Below, piece after piece: positions 8,603-17,389 of a stretch of 64,000 nt of DNA. The notes under the pieces were generated by a model. The model made no database searches. It was not told the origin of the DNA and saw only the letters and a list, made by a program, of their open reading frames with translations. Source of the DNA: Oceanobacillus neutriphilus (lineage in GTDB: Bacteria > Bacillota > Bacilli > Bacillales > Amphibacillaceae); assembly GCF_014645515.1 (NCBI RefSeq), contig NZ_BMLW01000001.1, forward strand, positions 496,001 through 560,000, written 5' to 3'. The position numbers and the translations under genes are program-made. Numbering within the stretch: the stretch's first letter is position 1; each line of letters opens with the position of its first letter.

Positions 8603-9235
8603 TTATTTGGCAATTTGCTTTTTATTAACTGCATACTTATTTCTTTTTTCCTGTATAAAACTGTCCCCATAGTTCATTTTAGATAAATATCGATCAGACA
8701 TTTTCTTAACGATAAAATAAGCAATCAATACAGATAAAATTTTATCAACACTATTTATTAAAATAGAACTAGAGAAAACAGAAGTCCAAATATCCTGCGT
8801 CGAAGCCAAGAAAACCCCAGTAACTGTATCAATTGATTTACCTGTTGCACCTCCGAAAACCATTACTGAAATAGGAGATCCAATAACCACGGCCGCTATC
8901 GTAATCGCGATACCAGAAACAATGGTTGTCCATAATCTCTTAAACATTCCAAATTTGGACAAGTATCCGATCAATAATCCAACCGAAATCGATACCGGAG
9001 CAAAAAATAGACTTGTAGGATTTGTCAGCGAAGTTATCAAGTTTGTCGCCAAACCAGTTGTAGCTCCCACCCACGGACCAGCAATCATTGATACTACGAC
9101 TGTTCCAATCACATCAAAGTGAATTGGTAATTTTAATAACTGCACTACCTGACTGCTTACAAAGTTAAGCGCAACACCTACTGGAATTAATAAAATAGCT
9201 AATAACGTAAAATCATGCATTAAACCTCTTTTCAT
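8603..9235 (-). CDS. ECF transporter substrate-binding (S) component, probably nucleoside-specific
   Basis: Hydrophobic membrane protein of 210 residues with about six predicted helices and a basic C-terminal tail. Features typical of ECF S components: a loop rich in small residues after helix 2-3 (GTVVVSMIAGPWVGATTGLATNLITS) presented by helices, and a Lys/Arg-rich cytoplasmic end. ATG at 9235 follows GGGAGGT. It is embedded between ribokinase and nucleoside hydrolase genes in an operon that also encodes its own EcfT and two ATPases, so it forms a dedicated (group I type) ECF importer. Nucleoside specificity is inferred only from the neighbouring enzymes; a base or ribose-containing vitamin are alternatives. 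Confidence 0.8.
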   Translation of the reverse strand: MKRGLMHDFTLLAILLIPVGVALNFVSSQVVQLLKLPIHFDVIGTVVVSMIAGPWVGATTGLATNLITSLTNPTSLFFAPVSISVGLLIGYLSKFGMFKRLWTTIVSGIAITIAAVVIGSPISVMVFGGATGKSIDTVTGVFLASTQDIWTSVFSSSILINSVDKILSVLIAYFIVKKMSDRYLSKMNYGDSFIQEKRNKYAVNKKQIAK

Positions 9236-9279
9236 AACTTGTACCTCCCTATTTTATTTTTTTGTGCATTATATTTCTG

Positions 9280-10215
9280 TTATCTATTCAAGCTGCTTAT
9301 TTCTATTTCCTTGGTAAATTCCTCAAGTTCTTTTCTGGTAGGGATAGCTGACTGTGCACCATGTTTTGTTACTGCTATAGCAGATGCCTTTACTGCAAAT
9401 TTAATCGCTTCTATATCATTTAAACCCTCTGATTTCGCAACAGCGTACGCTCCAATAAATGTATCCCCGGCGCCAGTTGTGTCAGTTGCAGAAACTGTTA
9501 AAGCGGGTATATGTTTATATTCGGAACCATTGGCAAAAACTGCCCCTTTATCTCCTAGCGTTATAATAATCTTTTTTATTCCTTTATCAAGCAAATAATT
9601 AACCTGGCTAATCAAACGTTGTTCTTTTCGAACGTAATCTTTACTTAGGTATTCTAATTCAACCTCATTTACAATAAGTGTATGAACTCCCTTTATTATT
9701 TTGTCATTAATAAACCTTGCCGGAGCAGCATTTAAGATGACTTCGCATCCATTTAAATCTGAGGCTAAATCTATTACATATTCTACAATTTCTTCTTGAA
9801 TTTCTTGCTGTAATAGTAGATAGGAACTTTCTCTCAAATTAGGAAGCCAGGCATTAATATCCTTTTTTGTTATTTTCTCATTTGCTCCAGGTACATAAGT
9901 TATCGTATTATCTCCTTTATTGTCTACATTGATAAAAGTTCTGCCAGTATCACCTTCTTTTTTTATATTTTGCGTTCTAACACCTTCTCTTGTTAAACTC
10001 TCAATAAGTACATCACCATATTTGTCCTCCCCAACTTTGCCGACTATCTCAACCTGCCCACCCAATTTGGCAGCAGCAACAGCCTGATTCGCTCCTTTCC
10101 CTCCAGGAGATATACGAAAATCTGTTGCTCGTATAGTTTCGCCAACTTTAGGAAAATCAAAAACATTGGAAATAAAGTCTATATTCAAACTTCCTACTAT
10201 CAAAATTTTTCTCAT
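9280..10215 (-). CDS. rbsK: Ribokinase
   Basis: PfkB-family sugar kinase, 311 residues, converting ribose plus ATP to ribose 5-phosphate. The family signatures are present: N-terminal GSLNIDF, the substrate-binding loop SPGGKGANQAVAAAKLGG (about residues 36-53) and the C-terminal anion-hole/catalytic motif DTTGAGDTFIGA with the catalytic Asp near residue 250. The ATG overlaps the stop of the upstream ATPase gene by 4 bp (ATGA). In this operon it would phosphorylate ribose freed by the nucleoside hydrolase. No ribose-specific transporter (rbsACB) is present, supporting internal ribose as the substrate. Confidence 0.93.
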   Translation of the reverse strand: MRKILIVGSLNIDFISNVFDFPKVGETIRATDFRISPGGKGANQAVAAAKLGGQVEIVGKVGEDKYGDVLIESLTREGVRTQNIKKEGDTGRTFINVDNKGDNTITYVPGANEKITKKDINAWLPNLRESSYLLLQQEIQEEIVEYVIDLASDLNGCEVILNAAPARFINDKIIKGVHTLIVNEVELEYLSKDYVRKEQRLISQVNYLLDKGIKKIIITLGDKGAVFANGSEYKHIPALTVSATDTTGAGDTFIGAYAVAKSEGLNDIEAIKFAVKASAIAVTKHGAQSAIPTRKELEEFTKEIEISSLNR

Positions 10216-11036
10216 ACAGTAGCCCCTTCTTTTTTATTACTAAACACATGTTCAACAAATTCATCAATGGATAAGATCCTATTTCCCATATTCATATCAT
10301 TTGCTAATTCACTAATATAAGGTTGTTTAATATTGGACTCTTCTATTACATTATTATCCCAAAAAATCTCTCTTTTATTTTTATCTGCAATAATTTGCTT
10401 GTTTGCCATTACAATAACCCGCTCAAAATTATTAACGACAAACTCCATATCATGGGTAATTGTAATAACCGTTTTGTTCTTTTTTTGCAGGTAATCAATT
10501 AATTTAGAAATCTGTACCATACCGACATGATCTTGCCCAGCAGTTGGCTCATCCAAAATCACAACATCTACATCCATCACTAAGACACAGGCAATGGTTA
10601 CAAATTTTCGTGTTGAGAATGGCAGATTATAAGGATTTTCATCGAGAAACCCATCAATACCAACTAATTCCGCAACACTGTAGACTCTGCTTGAAATCTC
10701 ATCGTCAGAAAGACCAATTGTCTTAGGCCCGTAAGCAATCTCACTATATACATCGCTATGAAAAATCTGATCATCCGGGTTCTGAAAAACATAGCCGACA
10801 TGTCGAGATATCTGGGCAGTCGTATAATCTTTCGTGTTTAATCCATCTATCTCGATATCTCCTTTTGTCGGTTTTAATAAGCCATTCATCATCTTAACGG
10901 TAGTAGTTTTCCCGGCTCCATTTTGACCGACAATAGCCAATTTTTCTCCTTTTTCTATCGATGCAGATATTTTGTGAACAGCCGTAAATTCATTGGGATA
11001 GACAAAACTAACATCCTTTATTTGTATAAAACTCAT
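10212..11036 (-). CDS. ECF transporter ATPase with degenerate ABC signature (EcfA2-like)
   Basis: Cytoplasmic ATPase subunit of 274 residues. Walker A GQNGAGKT (37-44), Q-loop FQNPDDQIF, Walker B VVILDEPTAGQD and switch His in ITHDMEFV are intact. The signature motif, normally LSGGQ, reads LPFSTRKF (138-145). The pair with the next gene's ATPase, which has a canonical LSGGQKQR, would therefore have one consensus and one degenerate nucleotide site, as known for several heterodimeric ABC transporters. ATG at 11036 after GATAGGAGGC; 14 bp downstream of the partner ATPase. Product would be membrane-associated through EcfT. Confidence 0.9.
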   Translation of the reverse strand: MSFIQIKDVSFVYPNEFTAVHKISASIEKGEKLAIVGQNGAGKTTTVKMMNGLLKPTKGDIEIDGLNTKDYTTAQISRHVGYVFQNPDDQIFHSDVYSEIAYGPKTIGLSDDEISSRVYSVAELVGIDGFLDENPYNLPFSTRKFVTIACVLVMDVDVVILDEPTAGQDHVGMVQISKLIDYLQKKNKTVITITHDMEFVVNNFERVIVMANKQIIADKNKREIFWDNNVIEESNIKQPYISELANDMNMGNRILSIDEFVEHVFSNKKEGATV

Positions 11037-11050
11037 CGTCTACACGCCTC

Positions 11051-11902
11051 CTATCTCTGTAACCATTTATTAATCTCCAACTCTGCCTGTGATTTATTTA
11101 TAGGAATCTGATTAAAATCTGGATCTTTTCTATTCATTTCTATACCTAATAGAGCGTATTGTGGGAGACCCGCATCATAGTCCAGCACTTTGGGCATCGA
11201 CAGAACTTCATCAACTTTTCCATCTAACATAATCTCCCCATCATCCATAACAAAAACATAGTCTGAATGCTCAGCAATTAATTCAAGCTTATGCTCCACC
11301 AGAATAATAGTTTTCCCTTTTTCTTTTAAAAATTTAATGATTTCAAAAATATCTTTTGTTCCCTTTGGATCAAGTTGGGAAGTAGGTTCATCAATTACTA
11401 AAATATCCGGATCCATTACAATAACAGCAGCAAAGGCAACTCTTTGCTTTTGCCCGCCTGACAGTTCATATGGATTTTTGTCAGCTAGATCCCCTATTCC
11501 TAATAAATCGATAATCTGTTCTACTCTTTTTTTTATGTCATCAATTTCTACTCCAAGGTTTTCTAAACCATATGCAATTTCATCAAAGACAGTATCTTTC
11601 ACTCCACTAATTTGCGTGAATGGATTTTGAAAAATAAATCCAATTTTACTAGCTAAATCACTCATATCCCATTCTCGGATATCTTTTCCTTCAATTAGAA
11701 GTTCTCCACCTAGTTCACCCCTATGGAAATGAGGAATAAATCCGCGAATAACATTACATAAAGTAGTTTTTCCGGCTCCATTTTTTCCTATAATGGAATA
11801 AAGTTCACCTTTCTGAATAGAAAAATTAACATTTTTTAGAGTAGATTGACCGTCATTGATTGGATATTTGTAATTAATATTTTTGGCACGTATCAATTCC
11901 AA
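11051..11902 (-). CDS. ECF transporter ATPase (EcfA1-like)
   Basis: ATPase subunit of the same energy-coupling factor importer, 283 residues. Walker A GKNGAGKT, Q-loop FQNPFTQISG, canonical signature LSGGQKQRVAFA, Walker B ILVIDEPTSQLD and switch His LVEHKLEL are all present. Start is a TTG at 11902 with GGGAGGG upstream inside the end of the EcfT gene (10-bp overlap); no better ATG or GTG exists nearby. Together with the next ATPase it couples ATP hydrolysis to toppling of the S component via EcfT. Confidence 0.92.
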   Translation of the reverse strand: MELIRAKNINYKYPINDGQSTLKNVNFSIQKGELYSIIGKNGAGKTTLCNVIRGFIPHFHRGELGGELLIEGKDIREWDMSDLASKIGFIFQNPFTQISGVKDTVFDEIAYGLENLGVEIDDIKKRVEQIIDLLGIGDLADKNPYELSGGQKQRVAFAAVIVMDPDILVIDEPTSQLDPKGTKDIFEIIKFLKEKGKTIILVEHKLELIAEHSDYVFVMDDGEIMLDGKVDEVLSMPKVLDYDAGLPQYALLGIEMNRKDPDFNQIPINKSQAELEINKWLQR

Positions 11903-12648
11903 ATCATTACCCTCCCTACAGCTAGAAAAATGATGAATATAATTACTAAGATTTGAATCGACATATCTGTTTTTGTTTTATGAAGTTTATGAAGACTCGT
12001 TTTCTTGCCTTTTGTTGAAAATGCTCTAGTTTCTAAGGTAATTGCTCTTTCTTCTGTATTAGCAATAGAACTTAACACAAGTGGACCTAAGACGGGTACA
12101 AAGGCTTTTGTTCTAGTTAAAAGAGAGCCTTCTGTTTCTACCCCTCTTGCCTTTTGAGCATCCATAATAACTTTAGACCGCTTACTTATTTCAGGTATAA
12201 ATTGAAAAGTAGCAAGAATAGCATATGAAAATTTAGGAGACATCCCTACCTTTTCAAGAGCCTGGCTGATATCCCGGATAGAAGTTATTCTAAAAAATAA
12301 AAGAAAAGCAGATGCAATGGCTACGATTCTAGAAGTTAAAGTAAGGCTGAGCATAACGCCTTCCTCTTTAATTGAAATAATCCCCCAACTCCAAATTATT
12401 TCTTCACCTGGGGCAATAACCGATTGTATTATAAAGATAAATAAAACGAGCAGTAATAATCCCTTAACTATTAAATTGAGAAATTGCTTCGCTACTCCTG
12501 CTATTAAAGCAATCGCAATACATAAAGGTAACATCATATAAGCAAATAGATAACTGGGTACTAAAAAGATCGAAATAGTTACAAATAGGGGTAGCATAAA
12601 TTTTGTTGATGGATATAAATTAAGAATAAAATTTCCTTTATTCGGCAA
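11893..12648 (-). CDS. ecfT: ECF transporter transmembrane component EcfT
   Basis: Membrane scaffold of the ECF importer, 251 residues with about five helices. The two coupling-helix Ala-Arg-Gly-type motifs that dock into the ATPases are visible: AQKARGVET and LETRAFSTKGK. Start is TTG at 12648 behind AAAGGAGGG, about 20 bp downstream of a repressor operator (12671-12684). It is the first gene of a seven-gene operon, ecfT-ecfA1-ecfA2-rbsK-ecfS-nucleoside hydrolase-deaminase. Because the operon carries its own EcfT and ATPases, it does not depend on the housekeeping EcfAAT module. Confidence 0.88.
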   Translation of the reverse strand: MPNKGNFILNLYPSTKFMLPLFVTISIFLVPSYLFAYMMLPLCIAIALIAGVAKQFLNLIVKGLLLLVLFIFIIQSVIAPGEEIIWSWGIISIKEEGVMLSLTLTSRIVAIASAFLLFFRITSIRDISQALEKVGMSPKFSYAILATFQFIPEISKRSKVIMDAQKARGVETEGSLLTRTKAFVPVLGPLVLSSIANTEERAITLETRAFSTKGKKTSLHKLHKTKTDMSIQILVIIFIIFLAVGRVMIWN

Positions 12649-12670
12649 GATAGTTCCCTCCTTTACAATT

Positions 12671-12684
12671 TGTAACGGGTTACA
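12671..12684. promoter_or_regulatory. LacI-type operator in front of the nucleoside operon
   Basis: TGTAACGGGTTACA, a near-perfect palindrome whose half sites TGTAAC/GTTACA are identical to those of the perfect palindrome upstream of the LacI-family gene at 13692-13717. It lies between ecfT and the repressor gene, 22 bp from the ecfT start. Confidence 0.8.
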
Positions 12685-12705
12685 TTTTGTGAATCATAAG
12701 AATAA

Positions 12706-13680
12706 TTAACCAGTAGTTGTACTTCTTTTCACATAATTTATTGGCATACATATAGACGTTTGCTCAACATGTTTCTTATTAGCTAAATCTAATAATAGTT
12801 TTGTGGCCTCTTTACCTAAATCATATATTGGTTGCTGTATCGTACTTAAAGAAGGAGTTATTAACCCTCCAATTTCGATTCCATCAAAACCAATTATTTG
12901 CAAGTCATTTGGAATGCGCAAACCTCTTAACATTGCTTCTTTTATCAAAGCAATCCCAATCTGATCATTTCCAACAAATACAGAATCGACCTCAGGGTTT
13001 TCATCCAAAAGTTTACCAGCAACTACAATAGAATGTTTAAAATCAAATTCGCCTTCATATGTTAGAGCGGTCTTTTCTTTCTTTTTTAAGAAATCATGAA
13101 ATCCTCTAGATCTTTCTTTAGCAGTAATAAGATTGTATGGCCCACTAATTTCAGCGAATACCTTACCTCCATTTTCAAAAAGAGTTCGGGCCGCCAATTT
13201 CCCTCCTTCATAATTATCGACATAAACACAAGGTATCTCCTTACCCTTACTTCTATCTAATGCAACAACAGGCATATGAAGCCCTTTGAAATTATCACTA
13301 TTTTCTGATATAGAAGTAACTAGCAATCCGTCTACGTGATTTTGGGATAAAGCTTCAATATAGTCTTTTTCTTTCTCCCTATTTCCGTCAGAATTACAAA
13401 GAATAACTCTATATCCGTAATGTCTGGCTGTATCTTCTACAGCTCTTGCTACCTCAGGAAAAAACGGGTTACTGATATCAGGGATAATTAGCCCGATACT
13501 ATATGATTGTTTCTTAAAAAGCGTCTTAGCAACTGCATTAGGTTTATAATTTAATTCTTTAATTGCTTGTAAAACCTTTTTTTTCGTTGTTGATTTAACT
13601 TTACTTGAATTATTTAGAACCCTGGAAACGGTCGCAACAGACACTCCAGAATACTTAGAAACATCTCTAATTGTTGCCAT
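12706..13680 (-). CDS. LacI-family transcriptional repressor of the nucleoside/ribose operon
   Basis: DNA-binding repressor of 324 residues. The N-terminal helix-turn-helix and hinge (IRDVSKYSGVSVATVSRVLN, residues 3-22; then YKPNAVAKTLFKK) are canonical, followed by a periplasmic-binding-protein-like ligand domain (IGLIIPDISNPFFPEVAR, DGLLVTS, VFVGNDQIGIALIKEA, IIGFDGIEIG). ATG at 13680 follows AAGGAGGACGG. Matching palindromes TGTAACCGGTTACA and TGTAACGGGTTACA sit upstream of its own gene and of ecfT, so it most likely autoregulates and represses the downstream operon. Sequence flavour is RbsR-like, so ribose or a nucleoside is the likely inducer; this is inference. Confidence 0.9.
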   Translation of the reverse strand: MATIRDVSKYSGVSVATVSRVLNNSSKVKSTTKKKVLQAIKELNYKPNAVAKTLFKKQSYSIGLIIPDISNPFFPEVARAVEDTARHYGYRVILCNSDGNREKEKDYIEALSQNHVDGLLVTSISENSDNFKGLHMPVVALDRSKGKEIPCVYVDNYEGGKLAARTLFENGGKVFAEISGPYNLITAKERSRGFHDFLKKKEKTALTYEGEFDFKHSIVVAGKLLDENPEVDSVFVGNDQIGIALIKEAMLRGLRIPNDLQIIGFDGIEIGGLITPSLSTIQQPIYDLGKEATKLLLDLANKKHVEQTSICMPINYVKRSTTTG

Positions 13681-13691
13681 TTCCGTCCTCC

Positions 13692-13717
13692 TTTCTTTGT
13701 AACCGGTTACAAAGAAA
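13692..13717. promoter_or_regulatory. Perfect 26-bp palindromic operator of the LacI-family repressor
   Basis: TTTCTTTGTAACC (13692-13704) followed directly by its exact reverse complement GGTTACAAAGAAA (13705-13717), 11 bp before the repressor start codon. The central TGTAACCGGTTACA is shared with the operator at 12671-12684, pointing to autoregulation. Confidence 0.85.
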
Positions 13718-14095
13718 TTTAACAGAACAATTTGAAATAGTCAATATATTTTTATCAAATATTAAATATTTATTTGAATTATATGATATTTTCACCATAT
13801 AATAAATCTAAATAAGTACTTTAAAAGGCTTCAGAATATATTCTTTGTAGTCCTTTTAAAGTTCCTTAATTATAAAAGTGACTTTCTAACATGGAGAAAG
13901 TCACTTTTTGGTTTTGACGGTTCTTTTTTGTAACTTTTTATTAAAATTTACGGCTTATTAGTACATTTTTTCTTCATTATTAGATAAGCTCTCTCTACAC
14001 ACCAATAAGACGTATTCTCCGCTATATTGAACAAATTTCCTATTCTACAAATATATTCTTTAGTTAATATAAATAGCTCAAACAATGAACGTTTT
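13718..14095. other. Intergenic region with tandem hairpins
   Basis: No credible gene. AT-rich upstream region of the repressor gene on the right side of its operator, then two hairpins (13818-13862 and 13874-13908) that end the PTS gene transcribed from the right. Confidence 0.6.
13818..13908 (-). terminator. Two tandem hairpins ending the IIBC gene
   Basis: Hairpin 1: ACTTTAAAAGG (13818-13828) with CCTTTTAAAGT (13852-13862). Hairpin 2: AAAAGTGACTTTCT (13874-13887) with AGAAAGTCACTTTT (13895-13908), 14 perfect base pairs and a 7-nt loop, with T-rich sequence on both sides. The first met by transcription from the PTS gene (stop 14096) is hairpin 2. Confidence 0.7.
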
Positions 14096-15724
14096 TTATT
14101 CCATTCCCAATCTTTCTTTAACCTGTGCAGCTAATGTAATAACATGCGTACCAAAAATAATTTGGAGAGCATTATCATTTCTGACTACTCCCTTAGCCCC
14201 CAATGATTGTACCCATGTATTATTATTTTGGACTACGCTGCCATCCTTTACTTTCACTCTCAACCTCGTTGCACAGTTTGTAATATCTATAATATTACTT
14301 TTTCCGCCCAGCGCTGCGATAATCCCATCAATTTGATCATTCTTTTTATCTGGATTTTTGCTCTCCTCATTATCCTGCTGGTCTTTATAATCTTTTTTCG
14401 AGAATAATTTAATAATCCCTTCTCCTTCTTCACGGCCTGGTGTTTTAATATTAAATTTAAGAATAGCCCACCGGAATAAGAAAAAGTATGCTGCGAAATA
14501 TGCAGGAATTAAGATGAGTAATGACATCGCATGCACTTTATCAGGCTGCAGCAGATTCGGAAACATATCCCGTACCGCTGTACCAATAATCGAAACATTT
14601 AACATTTCAGTTAACACATAGGACAATCCGGATAAAGGTACATGAATCAAGAAATATAATAATGGTTGAACAAATAAAAATGTATATTCAATCGGCTCCG
14701 TTACACCAATTAAAACCGCTGTTAAAATTGCAGGAATCATAATACTTGCTACCTTTTTGCGGTTTTCCTTTTTTGCTACTAAATACATTGCCAATGCTGC
14801 TCCAGGAAGTCCTCCAAAGTGAAACAGAATTCGCCCAGTGGTAAAGTTGCGGACAATATACTCACTTGCATCCGGCGATCCCATCTGCGCAAGCATAATA
14901 TTTCGCACTCCTTCAAACACCGTACCATCAATCAGCATTTCTCCGCCCACGCGGGTATATTCAATTGGAAAAGCAATTAAATGATGGATACCAATTGGTA
15001 ATAACGCACGGTCTGCTGCACCGAATACAAAAGTTCCTATCAGCCCGCTCGTTGTAATAAAGTTACTAAGACTTGCCAGTCCTGCTCCAATATATGGCCA
15101 TATATAGTAAAGAACTATTCCTACAGGAACAGCTACAATGGAAACAAGGATAATAACATATCTTGGGCCCGAGAAAAATGACAAAGCATTCGGAAGCTGC
15201 TTCTCACAATATCTATTATGAATCATACTGGTTACTATACCGGCAATCAGACCAGAAAAAATACTCATATCATACGTAAAGATACCTAAAACCGTACCAA
15301 ATAAAGAATTATAATTTTGAGCTTCCAGCATAGAATATCCTGATTCTACTAAAGCCTCTACAGTTGTTGTTTCAGGAGTAAGCTGGTGAATCGCAAGCAT
15401 TGAATTAATTACTGTATTTAAGCCTAAGAAGATTACCAGTCCTGCAAAGGCTGCCCAGCCTTTTTCTTTTCTCGCCAAACCATACGAAAGACCGACTGCA
15501 AAAAATACAGGAAGGAAACGCATTACCATAAAACCTAAATCATTAATAATTACAAAGAAACCATGAAGAAAATTCCCTTCTTGAATCAGCCAGCCTAAAT
15601 GAAGCGCTTCCACATTTTCCATATTGGCAAAAGCGGACCCTATTCCAATAAAAATCCCTGCAACTACTAATAAAATTACGGGAATCATCATAGAACCGGC
15701 AAATGCCTGAATTCGTTCTTTCAT
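14096..15724 (-). CDS. PTS transporter, glucose/GlcNAc superfamily, EIIBC
   Basis: Sugar permease that phosphorylates its substrate during import, 542 residues. Residues 1 to about 420 form the IIC membrane domain (many helices; GVTEPIEYTFLFVQPLLYF is the conserved GITE-type substrate/phosphoryl motif). After a charged linker (about 425-460) comes a C-terminal IIB domain with the phosphocysteine motif NCATRLR, Cys at 484. There is no IIA domain, so a stand-alone glucose-type IIA is needed. ATG at 15724 after GAGGGAGTG. Similar in layout to PtsG/MalP/GlvC-type permeases. It is 259 bp downstream of the dipeptidase gene with a weak hairpin between, so it may be transcribed both with and apart from the enzyme cluster. 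Substrate unknown. Confidence 0.88.
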   Translation of the reverse strand: MKERIQAFAGSMMIPVILLVVAGIFIGIGSAFANMENVEALHLGWLIQEGNFLHGFFVIINDLGFMVMRFLPVFFAVGLSYGLARKEKGWAAFAGLVIFLGLNTVINSMLAIHQLTPETTTVEALVESGYSMLEAQNYNSLFGTVLGIFTYDMSIFSGLIAGIVTSMIHNRYCEKQLPNALSFFSGPRYVIILVSIVAVPVGIVLYYIWPYIGAGLASLSNFITTSGLIGTFVFGAADRALLPIGIHHLIAFPIEYTRVGGEMLIDGTVFEGVRNIMLAQMGSPDASEYIVRNFTTGRILFHFGGLPGAALAMYLVAKKENRKKVASIMIPAILTAVLIGVTEPIEYTFLFVQPLLYFLIHVPLSGLSYVLTEMLNVSIIGTAVRDMFPNLLQPDKVHAMSLLILIPAYFAAYFFLFRWAILKFNIKTPGREEGEGIIKLFSKKDYKDQQDNEESKNPDKKNDQIDGIIAALGGKSNIIDITNCATRLRVKVKDGSVVQNNNTWVQSLGAKGVVRNDNALQIIFGTHVITLAAQVKERLGME

Positions 15725-15938
15725 CTTTATTCACTCCCTCTTATTTAACTTAAGGTAAACTCCATACTGATATGGTTGACATGAATTTCGGTAAAAATTA
15801 ATCTGCTAGTTAAATAGTAATAATATTTTTTTCGTGAACCCATAATTCTTATGTTATATTCAAGAAAACCCATGTTATAAATAATTATTAACACTTAATA
15901 AATTTACTTATATTGGTAAATGTCATTCTATTATAAGA

Positions 15939-15960
15939 GCCCTTCAGTTACTGAAAAGGC
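15939..15960 (-). terminator. Weak hairpin between dipeptidase and IIBC genes
   Basis: GCCCTTCAG (15939-15947) pairs imperfectly with CTGAAAAGGC (15951-15960) around a 3-nt loop; one mismatch and one bulge. The T-rich tail on the minus strand is interrupted, so partial readthrough from the upstream enzymes into the PTS gene is plausible. Confidence 0.4.
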
Positions 15961-15982
15961 TTTATCAATTTTGTATTATATT

Positions 15983-17389
15983 TTAAGATTTTGTTGCCAG
16001 TAAACGAACTGTTTCACAATAAATCATAATAGCCTTATGAAGCGTCTGCAGCTTAATTCGTTCATTTGGCTTATGCGTATTCGGGATGTCTCCCGGAAAT
16101 GTTGGACCGAAAGCGACGCAATTTTGTAATGCTCTCGAATAAGAGATTCCTCCCTTTGTAATACATTCCGGCGTATTTCCAGTGATATTCTTATAAGCAC
16201 GCTGCAAGGTTTGAATTAATTGTGATTCCTGTTGAATGTACAAAGGATTAAATGCTTTATAAATCGTAAAGTTTAATTTATTTTTTTCACAAAAAATATC
16301 CAGCTTTTTCTTAGCTTTTTCCATTGTCTGTCCTTTGGGATAGCGATAGTCAAAACCAATTTCGAGCTTATTATTTTGAAATAATAAGTAGGGTATGCTA
16401 AATGTCGTTACTCCCATTTCCGAATCTTCCGAAAATAATCCTAATTTTTTCCCATGAATATCATTAAAAAAATAATTCATAAGAAGCTTCCTTAGCTTGA
16501 GCAGACTTCCATTTGCATTTTCCATTGCTATCAGATCTTTCGAAAACCTGAATAATGCATTTTCTCCTTTATGCGGATTCCTCGATAATGCTTTATCACC
16601 TTTATAAAAAGCAATGACATAGCTGCCTGCAATAACTGTTTCCTCTGCACTTTCCAATAAGTCTTTTAATTCCATCGGGTAGGTGCTCTCAAAGATCACT
16701 CTTAACCTTTCACAAATAAATCCCCGCTGCTTCTCACTCTCTATTTCTATCAGATTATGCGGATATGCTGCCGCAGCGGAATCTATTTGCTGAAAGAATG
16801 TCCCTTGGAGTACACCCTTTTCTCCATGAACAATTGGAAAGTCACCATCGGGAGAGAATGCCATCATCGGCTGAGTATTGTGTTTAAAATAATGGTCCAT
16901 ACATTCCCATGTTGTCTCTTCTGCACCGCCCAGGATTATACGGACCTTTCTATTAAATTCAAAATCCAAATCACGTAATATTTTTAAAGCGTAATATGCA
17001 GCAAGTGCAGGAGCTTTATCATCATTTACGCCTCTTCCATATAGATACTCCCCATGTCTCGTTAAAGTAAATGGATCAAAGAGCCAGTCCTTTTTCTCCC
17101 CTTCCGGAACAATATCCAAATGCGCCAGAATTCCAATTATTTCCTTACCATCCCCATGTTCAACATGCATAGCATAGCCGTCGAAATCACTGCTTTTGAA
17201 ATCATCTCTTTCAGAAATTGCTGCCATCCTGTCAAAGATATTTCGGATATCCTTCCCAAATGGTGCACCTGGCTGCTTTGTTTCCTCATCCCTTACAGAA
17301 CGAATCGCTACCAGATCTGCCAAATCCTCCATCAGCTGTTCCTCATAAAACTGCAGCTTCTCCTGATATAATCGAATATAATTATTCAT
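15983..17389 (-). CDS. M20-family dipeptidase (PepV-like)
   Basis: Zinc di/aminopeptidase-like protein of 468 residues, the length of PepV dipeptidases. Metal-binding motifs: GILAHLDIVPEG (HxD), GRGVNDDKAP (bridging Asp), GGAEETTWECMDHYF (catalytic Glu-Glu), and a C-terminal His in DIPNTHKPNERI; FSPDGDFPIVHGEKG is the PepV-type Asp ligand region. ATG at 17389 overlaps the end of the aldolase gene by 8 bp, with GAGGGATTATC as ribosome site. Presence of a dipeptidase inside a sugar PTS cluster is unusual and suggests that the imported compound carries an amino acid or peptide part. Cytoplasmic; no signal peptide. Confidence 0.87.
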   Translation of the reverse strand: MNNYIRLYQEKLQFYEEQLMEDLADLVAIRSVRDEETKQPGAPFGKDIRNIFDRMAAISERDDFKSSDFDGYAMHVEHGDGKEIIGILAHLDIVPEGEKKDWLFDPFTLTRHGEYLYGRGVNDDKAPALAAYYALKILRDLDFEFNRKVRIILGGAEETTWECMDHYFKHNTQPMMAFSPDGDFPIVHGEKGVLQGTFFQQIDSAAAAYPHNLIEIESEKQRGFICERLRVIFESTYPMELKDLLESAEETVIAGSYVIAFYKGDKALSRNPHKGENALFRFSKDLIAMENANGSLLKLRKLLMNYFFNDIHGKKLGLFSEDSEMGVTTFSIPYLLFQNNKLEIGFDYRYPKGQTMEKAKKKLDIFCEKNKLNFTIYKAFNPLYIQQESQLIQTLQRAYKNITGNTPECITKGGISYSRALQNCVAFGPTFPGDIPNTHKPNERIKLQTLHKAIMIYCETVRLLATKS

